From Bacillota bacterium (GTDB lineage Bacteria > Bacillota > Clostridia > Lachnospirales > Lachnospiraceae), in the NCBI GenBank assembly GCA_023410575.1, contig JAEYPP010000015.1, forward strand, positions 73,707-137,706: a stretch of 64,000 nt of DNA, given 5' to 3'. Shown in pieces: positions 27,962 through 37,033 of this stretch (position 1 is the first letter of the stretch; each line of letters opens with the position of its first letter). A program made the position numbers and the translations under genes. The notes beneath the pieces were generated by a model. That model worked only from the letters and a program-made list of their open reading frames with translations. It was not told the DNA's origin and searched no databases.

Positions 27962-28300
27962 TTAATAGATCGAAATACGAGTATCGTAATCAAACTCCAT
28001 AAACCAAGCAATTTGCTTGATTGGAATGATCAATGGAGTTGGAAACACAAATTCCTGAGCATTCTGCATCTTAATATTAACATGTTTCAAATAGACATAA
28101 TCAGAAGTCACATGCTCTAAGATTGCAACCATCAAAGGTCGAAAGGTCTGATTTAAGATGGATAGCTGCACTGGCTTTAGTGAAAATAGTAACTCTTTGT
28201 TTCGGTAATATCCCAATAGCTTAGTGGTGATTATTCTTTCCTCTTGACCCATCTCTATCTTATCTTTTTCATCCATAACTGATTCATATTCCTGTTCCAT
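27962..28300 (-). CDS. small oxidase-associated protein B
   Basis: A 112-residue soluble protein with an acidic N-terminus (MEQEYESVMDEKDKIEMGQE) and the shared beta-rich core described for the neighbouring gene. It lies 11 bp before that gene and 16 bp after the Cys-bearing gene, so all four are one operon. As a pair with gene A it could form a hetero-oligomer that scaffolds or metallates the oxidase. That is inference. Confidence 0.6.
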   Translation of the reverse strand: MEQEYESVMDEKDKIEMGQEERIITTKLLGYYRNKELLFSLKPVQLSILNQTFRPLMVAILEHVTSDYVYLKHVNIKMQNAQEFVFPTPLIIPIKQIAWFMEFDYDTRISIY

Positions 28301-28316
28301 ATTACTCCTCCCACCT

Positions 28317-28796
28317 TTAATGTTCTAGTTCCACTTCACTTTGCTTAATTATGATATCTCCATCCTTCACAGTACCCCCAATGCATATCGTTTCATCCAT
28401 CAATGGAGCTGAATAGATATAGAACTTAGCTTCCTTTTTCTTAGTTGGTGTACTTGCATATACCGTTAACTCTCTTGAACTTTCTGTATTAGGATCATCA
28501 TAATGAAAAATCGCAACCATTTTTTCTTCCGTTGCTGCGTGATAGGCTTCTAGTTGATCAGAAACAAGAATCACATTCCCATATTGATCCTCCACTCTAA
28601 GTCTACCGAACACATCTAGCAATTTTCGATAGATTTTAATTTGAAATCTTACCTCGCCACTAGAATCATCATCACATGAGCGATTAACAAATCCCCATCC
28701 AATCATAAGATCTTGATAGTAGGGTATCTTGGGAACATCACATACTTCTGGAGAACAGACTGGTGCAAATACCCCATTACACATTTGGTTATCCAT
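28317..28796 (-). CDS. small oxidase-operon protein with Cys-rich N-terminus
   Basis: A 159-residue protein, first of the oxidase operon, unrecognised. The N-terminus has four Cys within 19 residues (MDNQMCNGVFAPVCSPEVCD) and a CDDD pair later, which might bind copper; the rest is beta-rich (GEVRFQIKIYRKLLDVFGRL, KKKEAKFYIYSAPLMD). No signal peptide. Ribosome site GGAGG lies 8 nt upstream of the ATG. Spore-coat or copper-delivery roles are both conceivable. Confidence 0.6.
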   Translation of the reverse strand: MDNQMCNGVFAPVCSPEVCDVPKIPYYQDLMIGWGFVNRSCDDDSSGEVRFQIKIYRKLLDVFGRLRVEDQYGNVILVSDQLEAYHAATEEKMVAIFHYDDPNTESSRELTVYASTPTKKKEAKFYIYSAPLMDETICIGGTVKDGDIIIKQSEVELEH

Positions 28797-28973
28797 ACAC
28801 TGAACCTCCTTTCATAATATAGCTTATGACAGGATTCTACTTAATGTTACAAAATCTCTCTTATTACACCCCCTTATTACAACCCACGAACGGAATAGAT
28901 TATTCACAGATACAAATGAATCAAGATGTACAAAGTAAAATGGTGGGCATAAGAAAACTTTACCACCTAATTA

Positions 28974-29014
28974 TTGACGTTAATTTAAATTGGTTCTATA
29001 ATGAACATGTTCAT
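28974..29014 (+). promoter_or_regulatory. sigma-A-type promoter with overlapping TetR operator
   Basis: -35 TTGACG (28974-28979), 17-bp spacer, -10 TATAAT (28997-29002). A perfect 14-bp palindrome ATGAACATGTTCAT (29001-29014) overlaps the -10 and start site. Its place just before the TetR gene suggests autorepression of the four-gene operon. Confidence 0.75.
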
Positions 29015-29040
29015 ATAAAACTTTACATAGGGTGATGCGT

Positions 29041-29577
29041 ATGCCAAAGATTATCTCTGACTTAAATTCAATGATTTTATCAGCTGCCAAAGAGGAACTA
29101 TTACTACATGGATATACTACGTTAACCATTCGAAAGATTGCAAAAAAATGTAATATCGCAGTTGGCACGATGTATAACTACTTTTCTTCCAAAGATATGT
29201 TAGTTGCTGAGATTATACTATATGATTGGAATCACTGCTTGTCACTCATGAAAGAAGAATCGGAACAAGCATCTGATATCTATTCTGCTCTTTTTGCAAT
29301 CTATGATGTACTTAAGAAGTTTCGTGAGAACTATAGCTGCTGTTGGGACCAATACGCAACACAGGCAAATGGAAGTTTGGTTGTGAAAGAAAGGCATAAA
29401 ATGCTAAGTACTCAGATATCTTCTATTATTACCTCATTGCTTCTTCGATTACAGATTAAACCCGATGACTATTTAGCTGAATTTACTGCAGAGATGCTTC
29501 TTATGTTATCCAACGACGATTCCTTTTGTTTTGAACAACTAAAAGAAATTTGTCATCGTCTTTATCCAAGTAAATAA
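29041..29577 (+). CDS. TetR-family transcriptional regulator
   Basis: A 178-residue TetR regulator: HTH GYTTLTIRKIAKKCNIAVGT followed by MYNYFSSKDMLVAEII, then an all-helical ligand domain with CCWDQYATQANG. Start ATG 29041 has AGGG 8 nt upstream; GTG/ATG at 29032/29035 are also in frame. It heads an operon with a flavin reductase-like protein, an NAD(P)-binding protein and a DUF1295 membrane protein, and probably represses it through the palindrome at 29001. Confidence 0.92.
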   Translation: MPKIISDLNSMILSAAKEELLLHGYTTLTIRKIAKKCNIAVGTMYNYFSSKDMLVAEIILYDWNHCLSLMKEESEQASDIYSALFAIYDVLKKFRENYSCCWDQYATQANGSLVVKERHKMLSTQISSIITSLLLRLQIKPDDYLAEFTAEMLLMLSNDDSFCFEQLKEICHRLYPSK

Positions 29578-29591
29578 AAGGAGGTTGTATT

Positions 29592-30521
29592 ATGAGTAGT
29601 TTTAAGAATCTTAGAATTGTTGACAACTTTTATCAAACATCCGCTTTTTTGCCAATGCCAACCGTCATGATTAGTACCTTAACTGAGGACGGCTTAACAT
29701 CTCTTGGCGCTTATTCTTTGATCCAGCCATATTACATCGCAGGTAAGGATTATTATGCTATGCTTTTATGTGCACGTAATTCTTCCAATACCGCTCATCA
29801 TCTTTTAAAGAATGGTAAATGTGCGTTAAATTTCATTCCAGATAAGAAAAAGTATTTTAAAGAAGCAGTCCGTATGGGGTTTCCAGGTGATACTCCAAAA
29901 GAAAAGATGAAGGACTGTATCTTTACCTTAGAAGACGGATTGATGGCTTTAGAGCATCCAGAAGAGCTATTTCCACAAGTCGTGGCAGAATCTTATCAAG
30001 TATTCGAATGTACTTGGATGCGACATCTAGATGGTGCTGATAAGGATCTTCCAGGTGAATTGAATGGATATGAGCCTCCATATCATGATTTCAACGGAAT
30101 TACTTCGAAGTTCGGAGCTCATTTCATACTTCGCGTCGATAAGATTCTTATGAAACCAAAGTATTACGATTCGATCATCAATGGTGTACGTGCAAAAGGC
30201 TTTCCTCGTGTTCCGGTAGATTACGGTTACCGTGACAGTAAAAACTTTTGGTACACTTCATTTAAAAAACCTATTCCCGAGCTACTACCAATCCGTGAAG
30301 GTAACTTAGACTCCGTCAAATATGCAACGAATCGTATGGATGATAAGATAAAATTTACAGAAGGTGCTTGCAAGATGATGGTAAAAATTCCGAGAATCTT
30401 TTTACCGACTGCCCTAAAAGGTTGCATTGCCTGGGCACGAGAGCATGACGTAACTTTAATTACCGAAGAACATATGCAGATGATTAATGATAAACGCGCC
30501 AAAGAAAAAAAGCGTGATTAA
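29592..30521 (+). CDS. flavin reductase-like domain protein
   Basis: A 309-residue protein with a flavin reductase-like split barrel in the first ~200 residues: LPMPTVMISTLTEDGLTSLG, YYAMLLCARNSSNTAHHLLK and KCALNFIPDKKKYFKEAVRM. Such proteins bind FMN. The C-terminal ~100 residues (YRDSKNFWYTSFKKPIPEL, TEGACKMMVKIPRIFLP) are unfamiliar and end in a basic tail. Ribosome site AAAGGAGG lies 8 nt upstream, 14 bp after the TetR gene. Substrate unknown; co-regulation suggests it works with the next two genes. Confidence 0.75.
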   Translation: MSSFKNLRIVDNFYQTSAFLPMPTVMISTLTEDGLTSLGAYSLIQPYYIAGKDYYAMLLCARNSSNTAHHLLKNGKCALNFIPDKKKYFKEAVRMGFPGDTPKEKMKDCIFTLEDGLMALEHPEELFPQVVAESYQVFECTWMRHLDGADKDLPGELNGYEPPYHDFNGITSKFGAHFILRVDKILMKPKYYDSIINGVRAKGFPRVPVDYGYRDSKNFWYTSFKKPIPELLPIREGNLDSVKYATNRMDDKIKFTEGACKMMVKIPRIFLPTALKGCIAWAREHDVTLITEEHMQMINDKRAKEKKRD

Positions 30522-30535
30522 AGGAGGGGGCACAC

Positions 30536-31384
30536 ATGAAAGTTGTATTAGTCGGAGCATTCGGAAAACTTGGAAGTGACATTTTACGAAAGCTCGTACA
30601 GAACAGACACGAAGTCATAGCAGCTGATTTGGTCATTCACGAATTACCTGATCTATCAACTGGATTTACTTATAGAAAAGTTGATATTACAAACAAAGAG
30701 GAACTTACCGGATTATGCGAAGGTGCTGACGTTGTGATTACAACGGTAGGACTTACCTCCTCTTCTATAAAGGTGACCAACTATGATATTGATTATCAAG
30801 GAAACTTAAATCTCTTAGAAGAAGCTTTACGTGCCAATGTGAAACACTTCGCTTATATTTCCGTTCTAAAAGCCGATGGCGATGCGTCAGTTCCAATGTT
30901 ACATGCTAAGTACTTAATGGAAGAGAAAATAAAAGAAAGCCAGATTGATTATGTAATCTATCGTCCGACTGGATATTTTTACGATATTGCCAAAGTATTT
31001 ATGCCAATGATTGAAGCAGGCAAAGTTACATTGCTTGGTAAGAAGCCAGTACATGCCAATGTCATAGATACATCCGATCTTGCCGACTTTATCGTATCAC
31101 ATATGCTCGATCATAAGAAATGCTTTGATATCGGTGGAAACGAAACTTATTCCTATGAAGAAATTGCGACGATGTTCTTTGACGCTGCTGGTAAACCTGC
31201 TGTAATCAAACGTGCCCCAATCTGGTTATTCTCACTCCTTGCATGGATGGCAAAAAGTAAGAAGAACGGGAAAGAAGCTGTCATTCGTTTTTCTAAATGG
31301 ACCTTATCGAATGAAATGGTTGCCTCCACAAAGTACGGAAAGCTCAGTTTTAAAGAATACATAAAGTCTTGTTATCACAAATGA
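30536..31384 (+). CDS. NAD(P)-binding atypical SDR / NmrA-like protein
   Basis: A 282-residue Rossmann protein. The dinucleotide motif is GAFGKLGSDILRKL at residues ~7-20, followed by VDITNKEELTGLCEGADVVI, YISVLKADG, and YVIYRPTGYFYDIAKVF, the pattern of atypical short-chain dehydrogenases (NmrA/complex I NDUFA9 type). The classic YxxxK site is not obvious. It could be a redox sensor or an oxidoreductase. It starts 14 bp after the flavin protein. Confidence 0.8.
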   Translation: MKVVLVGAFGKLGSDILRKLVQNRHEVIAADLVIHELPDLSTGFTYRKVDITNKEELTGLCEGADVVITTVGLTSSSIKVTNYDIDYQGNLNLLEEALRANVKHFAYISVLKADGDASVPMLHAKYLMEEKIKESQIDYVIYRPTGYFYDIAKVFMPMIEAGKVTLLGKKPVHANVIDTSDLADFIVSHMLDHKKCFDIGGNETYSYEEIATMFFDAAGKPAVIKRAPIWLFSLLAWMAKSKKNGKEAVIRFSKWTLSNEMVASTKYGKLSFKEYIKSCYHK

Positions 31385-31400
31385 AAGGAATGTTAAAAAT

Positions 31401-32204
31401 ATGGTTTTCCCATTCAATATGTTAATTTTGTTCATCGTATGTGCGGTGTTATGTGCCATTGGATTTTACAAATTCGTATGGTTTTTGTCCGTTGGCTACG
31501 GATTTGCAATAGCTGGTGCAGGTATTACATTAATTGTCTTATATCACTCAACCATTTCAACTGCCGTTATACTTCAATGTGTACTGTTCGTCATTTACGG
31601 CATTCGCCTGGGTGGCTTTTTACTTGTACGTGAACTTAAGAGTACTGCTTATCGTCAAAACGTCTACAATGAAACTGGTGCTGATAAAAAGATTCCGCTC
31701 TTTGTCTCAATTGTTATCTGGATTAGCGTTACTGTGTTATATGTAGCCGAAGTTAGTCCTGTCTTTTACCGCTTGGTCAATGGCAAGACAGCAGATCTCT
31801 CAACTTATGTAGGAATCGTCATTATGATACTTGCAATTATGATTGAAACAATAGCAGATGCTCAAAAGTCCAAAGCAAAACAAAAAGCGCCAAACCGTTT
31901 CTGCGATTATGGTTTGTATAAAATCGTTCGTTGCCCAAACTACTTTGGTGAGCTTTTATTCTGGACTGGTGTCTTTGTATCTGGCATTACTGCTTATGAT
32001 ACTGCCTTACAATGGATCATTCCTGTACTTGGATATCTAAGTATTATTTACGTCATGTTAAGTGGTGCCAAACGTCTCGAAGAACGTCAGAATAAGAATT
32101 ACAACTCCGATCCTTCTTATGTTGCTTACCGTACTTCGACCCCTTTGCTTCTACCACTGATTCCATTGTACAGTTTATCCAAATGTAATTGGATTAAAAC
32201 TTAA
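31401..32204 (+). CDS. DUF1295 / steroid 5-alpha-reductase-like membrane protein
   Basis: A 267-residue integral membrane protein with about six helices (e.g. FNMLILFIVCAVLCAIGFY, FVSIVIWISVTVLYVAEV, STYVGIVIMILAIMIETI). The C-terminal signature KIVRCPNYFGELLFWTGVFV with a late PSYVAYRTSTPLLLPLIPL matches DUF1295, related to isoprenylcysteine methyltransferases and steroid reductases. With the flavin and NAD(P) proteins it could reduce a lipid or isoprenoid; that is inference. A terminator follows. Confidence 0.85.
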   Translation: MVFPFNMLILFIVCAVLCAIGFYKFVWFLSVGYGFAIAGAGITLIVLYHSTISTAVILQCVLFVIYGIRLGGFLLVRELKSTAYRQNVYNETGADKKIPLFVSIVIWISVTVLYVAEVSPVFYRLVNGKTADLSTYVGIVIMILAIMIETIADAQKSKAKQKAPNRFCDYGLYKIVRCPNYFGELLFWTGVFVSGITAYDTALQWIIPVLGYLSIIYVMLSGAKRLEERQNKNYNSDPSYVAYRTSTPLLLPLIPLYSLSKCNWIKT

Positions 32205-32278
32205 TCCATAAGGACTTTTATTAAACTTAATCCTCCAAGTACTAAAATATTACCACCGCTTATAGTTTCTTATAGTAT

Positions 32279-32310
32279 GATAGGGTGTGATTAAAAAATC
32301 ACACCCTATC
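32279..32310. terminator. bidirectional terminator
   Basis: Perfect 14-bp inverted repeat (GATAGGGTGTGATT at 32279-32292, complement at 32297-32310) with a 4-nt loop, between the convergent DUF1295 gene and the secreted-protein gene. No long T-run, but the stem is very stable. Confidence 0.7.
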
Positions 32311-32343
32311 AAGCAAAATTACCATTCTATTTTAATTAATAAA

Positions 32344-33132
32344 TTATTCTACGATTTTACTTATTGCATAAGTTAAGAATACTTCATTATTTCCAGTATA
32401 TTGATCTTTATATGTAACCTTAATTGGTGTATACGCAGTAAAACCTGACCACAGATATTGATATTTTGATACATAATACTCACTACTATAATCACTTATT
32501 CTTTCACTGGACTCTGGAATTGCATTAAATGTGATTTTACTACCTGATTTAAAAGTTTTATATACATAATCAACGGTATAATCATAATTTCCTTCTGCTT
32601 TTGAACCATTTTCAACTTCTTCTGCTTTTCCATATTGTAACTTACTGATTTTATTCTTAGAAGCAACACTAACGGTTACTTTGCCTGATTTTGCGGTTAT
32701 ATTGTCTGAAACATGTTTACCGTCAATTTTTATCGTAATTGGACTTTCATAACAATAAACAATTGTTTTTTTCGAACTAATCTTTTTTCCATTCTCATCT
32801 ACAATATCAAAAGTTACTGTATAGGTACCAAATTTTTTTGTATAAATACCAATGCTTTGTTTATTAGTTTCAACTATTGTATTATTTTCATCTTGATTTT
32901 GAGATTTATCAATACTTGTAATCTTAACCAAAGCATTCTTACTATTTACTTTCAAATTATCAATCGAATCACCGTAATGATCCAATTTTACATCAAAACT
33001 GTCTTGCCCTGTGTAATATACGCGTACTTTCTCTGGTACTTCTGCCGCCTGTACATTCGTAGCTTTAGCCATTACTAAACAAGCTAATCCAAAACTAAAA
33101 GTTAATAATAACTTCTTTACTAATTTTTTCAT
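32344..33132 (-). CDS. secreted beta-rich hypothetical protein
   Basis: A 262-residue protein with a clear signal peptide (KKLVKKLLLTFSFGLACLVM, cleavage after VQAA). The mature part is beta-rich and Ig-like: TYTVTFDIVDENGKKISSKK, SPITIKIDGKHVSDNITAKS, GKVTVSVASKNKISKLQYGK. There is no sorting motif or SLH domain, so it is probably released or held by weak contacts. Not recognised. It lies alone just outside the peptide cluster. Confidence 0.65.
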   Translation of the reverse strand: MKKLVKKLLLTFSFGLACLVMAKATNVQAAEVPEKVRVYYTGQDSFDVKLDHYGDSIDNLKVNSKNALVKITSIDKSQNQDENNTIVETNKQSIGIYTKKFGTYTVTFDIVDENGKKISSKKTIVYCYESPITIKIDGKHVSDNITAKSGKVTVSVASKNKISKLQYGKAEEVENGSKAEGNYDYTVDYVYKTFKSGSKITFNAIPESSERISDYSSEYYVSKYQYLWSGFTAYTPIKVTYKDQYTGNNEVFLTYAISKIVE

Positions 33133-33399
33133 TCTGTCTCTCCTTTTTTATATCGTATTTAATCATCTTACAATACTTCCGTTATTCGTACGTATTCTTT
33201 TGTAGTGTTATCTTTTGCATTCAACTTAGTTCCGTTCTTCTTTTCTTAATCCCCCCTTATCTCACGTAATGTTTATTCATACTCCTTAATAGAAGTATCT
33301 TTCTATCCAATATTTCCTCAATATCATGTAAACTACTTCTTAATTAGTACAATCTAACTCCTTCCATTCTATACCATTTTGTTGCATTTTGCAACATTA

Positions 33400-33537
33400 T
33401 TAACTTTTTGAGTTTCCGTATTTTATCCACAGTACCATTGTTTTATCTGTATCATAATAAACAACTCCGTCTGTCATATAGGAAACACGATCACAACAGC
33501 TAGCAACCTTGCTATCCTCCCTTGACTCTCCTGTCAC
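33400..33537 (-). pseudogene. C-terminal scrap of an ABC transporter ATPase
   Basis: A minus frame reads VTGESREDSKVASCCDRVSY then MTDGVVYYDTDK, matching the end of LolD/MacB-type ATPases (VTHD..VASYCDRV....DG). It has no start or Walker motifs. Its downstream part overlaps the 46-bp repeat shared with 62351-62396. It lies between the secreted protein and the peptide cluster. Confidence 0.5.
33421..33466 (+). repeat. 46-bp direct repeat, left copy
   Basis: The 46 bases match 62351-62396 in the same orientation at 42 or so positions; the first 27 bases (from TTTTATCCACAGTACCATTG on) are identical. The pair brackets the peptide cluster and the downstream island. It contains TTATCCACA, identical to a DnaA box, probably by chance. 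Confidence 0.7.
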
Positions 33538-33603
33538 TTACCGACCATAGACTCTAGATTCTAGCAAGCAAGAATAAAAAGAGTCCTAACCGTACTTTTT
33601 AGT

Positions 33604-34347
33604 TTAATTCTTCACAACATCATATATGGTTTGACATGTATCACGACCCATTTCCTGCCATATCCTGGCTTCTGCAAAATCTTCGCTTAAGCTTGGATAT
33701 AATTTTGAAAATGCAATTTGTTTTGCATATCTCTTATTTTGTATTATAAAATATTGTTCTTGTTTTTCAGTATATTTCTGATTACTTTTACTCAAATAAT
33801 ATACTAACTCAGCCTTTTCTATTAAATATTTATGTAGATTCTCTTCATCATTCAACTCTATAGTTCCTTTGTGTCTGGAAGCTCCGATATCTGTTGGTAC
33901 CCAGGCACCCATATATTGTAGCATTTCATTAAGATAATCCATGACTCTATCTAAATTATTGTTACTGGTTGTACATAATGGAATTCCAATTTTTCCAATA
34001 AGAGGCATGGTATGCAACCAAAGTGACAGTCTATCGATTAATGTTTTCATATCACCAGATACATTACATGCATATACAGGTGAAGCAAGTATAACAATAT
34101 CAGCTGCTAATATTTTCTCCTTTATTACATTCAGGTTATCTTTTTTATCTTGTGGACAATATCCTTTATGAAAGCAAATTTTACAGGATATACAAGGATT
34201 AATACCCCAAGTATCGGCAGTTAATACTTCCGATATTAAGTCTCCTTTATAAACCTGATTAAGCTCTTTAATAAAGTTAACACATAACTCTTTTGTATAA
34301 GAATTATAACCTGCACGGGAGCCAATTAATGAAATTACCTTCTTCAT
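33604..34347 (-). CDS. flavodoxin-fold NAD(P)H oxidoreductase with Fe-S-type Cys cluster
   Basis: A 247-residue flavodoxin-like/FMN reductase protein: SLIGSRAGYNSYTKEL for FMN phosphate, DIVILASPVYACNVSG for the isoalloxazine loop. Residues ~53-65 hold CISCKICFHKGYC, a CX2CX2CX5C spacing like that of iron-sulfur flavoproteins, which carry FMN plus a [4Fe-4S] cluster. Its ATG overlaps the LanM stop by 4 bp (ATGA coupling), so it is made with the dehydratase-like enzyme. A natural guess is reduction of dehydro residues in the peptide to D-amino acids; no such activity is known for this exact family, so treat as inference. Confidence 0.82.
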   Translation of the reverse strand: MKKVISLIGSRAGYNSYTKELCVNFIKELNQVYKGDLISEVLTADTWGINPCISCKICFHKGYCPQDKKDNLNVIKEKILAADIVILASPVYACNVSGDMKTLIDRLSLWLHTMPLIGKIGIPLCTTSNNNLDRVMDYLNEMLQYMGAWVPTDIGASRHKGTIELNDEENLHKYLIEKAELVYYLSKSNQKYTEKQEQYFIIQNKRYAKQIAFSKLYPSLSEDFAEARIWQEMGRDTCQTIYDVVKN

Positions 34348-37019
34348 TCTTTCCTCTCATTCTGCTTTGTACACAAAAAGTGATGCACCAAACTATATAC
34401 GATTCCTCCCTCTCCATATAAAAAGGAGGGGAAGTAATCATTCGACGGCTGATTTGCCATAATAGCACTACTACTAATCTCCTTTAACATATACTTGGCA
34501 TAAAGGTCAGACTGTTGGCTATATCCCCTGCTATTATGGTCCATGAATAATTTATCCAATTCATAAATAATTCCTGCACTTCCAAATGCAAAACTTCTGT
34601 TCTTTACATAAGGAAGGAAAATGTCTTCCTTATCTTCCATCTTCTTGCTATATAACATCAGATGACCTGCCAACCCATTAGCAATAGAATAATTCTCAGA
34701 ATTAATTTGTTCTAGGCTAAAAGTATCAAAATAGTTGCTAATATACTCTCCAATTTCATTTGAGTATCGCTCCGATAAAAATGGCTGTGCAGTAATTAAT
34801 GCCATACAAATTCCATCCATACCCAACATTAACCCAGATTCTTCTGTTTTAAAACCACCTTTTATCTGCTTCAACAACTCATCTACTAATTTTTCCAGTT
34901 TTAACTGAGCGGATGGATTTTCCTTTGCACACATTGATAATACATAGATGGACGCTGTCTGTGAATAGAATAAAGATGGAGTCTCACTGCCAATATAATA
35001 TGTGTTTTTAATCTTTTTATGAATAATTGCTTCCAATGATAAAAGATATAACCTCTCATAAGCAGGTAAACCTGTCATCTCAAATGTTTTGTAAGTAATC
35101 AGGCAGATTCCGTCAAGACCATCCACTAAACCTTCTCCATAAATGGAAGGAGAGATTAACTTGAATTTATTTTCAATTTTAAATGCTATCTCAGTTAATA
35201 AATTGAATGCTTTTTGACTTCTCGTCAATTTATACCATAGAGCCAAGGCAGGAACAATTCCTAAAAAACCCTCGGAAAATTCATATTCTAAATTGCTATA
35301 GTAGTAAAAAAAATTATCACGTTCTACTACATACCCATAAGGAATTCTTGTATCTAGCGCACTTTTCCACTTATCCAGCCATTGGTCCATATAGAGATAC
35401 AAATTATCTTTATAATTATAATTTGTCATTTCTTCCCATTCTATAATTTCAATCTTATTACCATCATCATAAGCTTTCTTTGCAGACATACATTTCATTA
35501 TTAATTCAGATTGATTTTCCTTATCCGTTTCTCCCATATAATCATGCTTTTTCGATAGATATTCCAGACAAGTTTTAAATGGTTTATCACAGGGTAATGT
35601 TTCATCAATCTTTATACTTAATCGTGGTATATAACCTTTTTCTAAAGCCTTTTTTTCCTCCCCTATAAACCGGTTTAGCTCAGGCAGAATAGTGTCACTT
35701 TTTGAAATGCTATAATATATTCTTTTTAAATTATTGAATTTTTCTTCAAAACAGTTACTATCCTGCATACACTCTTTGTTTGAAAGCAAGCTTAAATATC
35801 TTGCATATTCAGATGTACTACGTAGTAAAACCCTAATCTGGCAATCCTTTATTTCATATAATACTCCACCCTCAGTAAAAACATCTTTGCAATGTTTTAA
35901 TATAGTTTCATAACAAAGAGAAAAGCCATTCACAATATCTTCGGAGTAATACCTTCCTGAACGGGTTTCACCATCTTCGGAATAAGGAAGGTTATTACTA
36001 CCATAGTATCTGGTAGTAAAGGCATCTGATCCTGGTTTTAAATATTTATAGGGTGATAAAAATGGTAATAAATTTGATTTTCTTACACTGTCTTGCTCAT
36101 AGGGTTCTAAATTCCTCATTAAATCATATATCGCTGATATGTTCCCATTTCTTACGATAGTCTCTACATCAATTAGAACTGGATATTCACCACATGCAAT
36201 TAAATTCTCACTATGTAAGTCGCTTCCTTGTAAAAAATACACTGCTCCAAGTAAAAAACCACAGTTATAAAAGTATTTATGAAATCCAGTTTCATCTTTT
36301 ACAGGAGAAGTAGCCACAAATTCAGCAAAGCCATAGATGTCTTTGTTAACACATTGATAAGATGGTATTTTTCCAATCCCTGCTTTATCAGCCAGGAAAT
36401 CCAAAAAACTACTCCATAATAAATCAATTTTTAAACTTCTAGGTTTATATACTATTTTAGACTCGTCCTCAAAAGTTAAGATCTGGACACATCTCCCCTC
36501 GTGGAGATCAGATAACCCGCCGTTAACACGATACACTTTACCAGAATCTTTACGAATTAATGTTTGAACTATTTCAGGATAAGAATCCGTTAACCGCTTC
36601 ACTATTTCCTTTATGTGTTCAATAAAATCCTCAGTCCAAATCAAGGTAATTCTTATCATTTCAGGGAAGTGGATGCTATATTGCTGCCATAATTCTATAT
36701 ACTTATGAATAGAATAACCTTCCATACTTTTAAACTGATCATATTTATTTAAATGGCATAGCTCCTGCTTAATGCAAGACAATACGGTTTTTTCACACCA
36801 TAGGTTCATATTATCCAAATATGTATTTCTTAGATTATACATGGAACCTTGACAAAAATGCATTTCCCAATTCATATTTTCTTGATTTACCCTATATTTA
36901 ACATAATTCCAAAAAGGAGCTAAATATCTGAATCTGGAAGAAATCCCATCAGCACCATCAGTTTCAAACAGTCTGCATTCACATTCCTTTGCATTATCTA
37001 GAATCCTATCATAATTCAT
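34344..37019 (-). CDS. LanM-like enzyme: intact dehydratase domain, degenerate cyclase domain
   Basis: An 891-residue class II lanthipeptide synthetase-like protein. The N-terminal dehydratase (DUF4135) keeps the kinase-like motifs IVYKPRSLKID (~189) and GSDLHSENLIACGEYPV then LIDVET (~266-287), so Ser/Thr phosphorylation and elimination seem possible. The C-terminal half (~560-891) shows the repeating GXXG helices of LanC, but the zinc ligands are gone: the WCXG position reads LMLGMDG (~730-736) and the CHG position reads SIANG (~780). Without zinc it should not form thioether rings, which fits a precursor core with no Cys. I chose ATG 37019 (GGGAG 5 nt upstream). LanM proteins are usually ~1000 residues. 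Confidence 0.88.
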   Translation of the reverse strand: MNYDRILDNAKECECRLFETDGADGISSRFRYLAPFWNYVKYRVNQENMNWEMHFCQGSMYNLRNTYLDNMNLWCEKTVLSCIKQELCHLNKYDQFKSMEGYSIHKYIELWQQYSIHFPEMIRITLIWTEDFIEHIKEIVKRLTDSYPEIVQTLIRKDSGKVYRVNGGLSDLHEGRCVQILTFEDESKIVYKPRSLKIDLLWSSFLDFLADKAGIGKIPSYQCVNKDIYGFAEFVATSPVKDETGFHKYFYNCGFLLGAVYFLQGSDLHSENLIACGEYPVLIDVETIVRNGNISAIYDLMRNLEPYEQDSVRKSNLLPFLSPYKYLKPGSDAFTTRYYGSNNLPYSEDGETRSGRYYSEDIVNGFSLCYETILKHCKDVFTEGGVLYEIKDCQIRVLLRSTSEYARYLSLLSNKECMQDSNCFEEKFNNLKRIYYSISKSDTILPELNRFIGEEKKALEKGYIPRLSIKIDETLPCDKPFKTCLEYLSKKHDYMGETDKENQSELIMKCMSAKKAYDDGNKIEIIEWEEMTNYNYKDNLYLYMDQWLDKWKSALDTRIPYGYVVERDNFFYYYSNLEYEFSEGFLGIVPALALWYKLTRSQKAFNLLTEIAFKIENKFKLISPSIYGEGLVDGLDGICLITYKTFEMTGLPAYERLYLLSLEAIIHKKIKNTYYIGSETPSLFYSQTASIYVLSMCAKENPSAQLKLEKLVDELLKQIKGGFKTEESGLMLGMDGICMALITAQPFLSERYSNEIGEYISNYFDTFSLEQINSENYSIANGLAGHLMLYSKKMEDKEDIFLPYVKNRSFAFGSAGIIYELDKLFMDHNSRGYSQQSDLYAKYMLKEISSSAIMANQPSNDYFPSFLYGEGGIVYSLVHHFLCTKQNERKE

Positions 37020-37033
37020 ACTAGCTCCCATCT

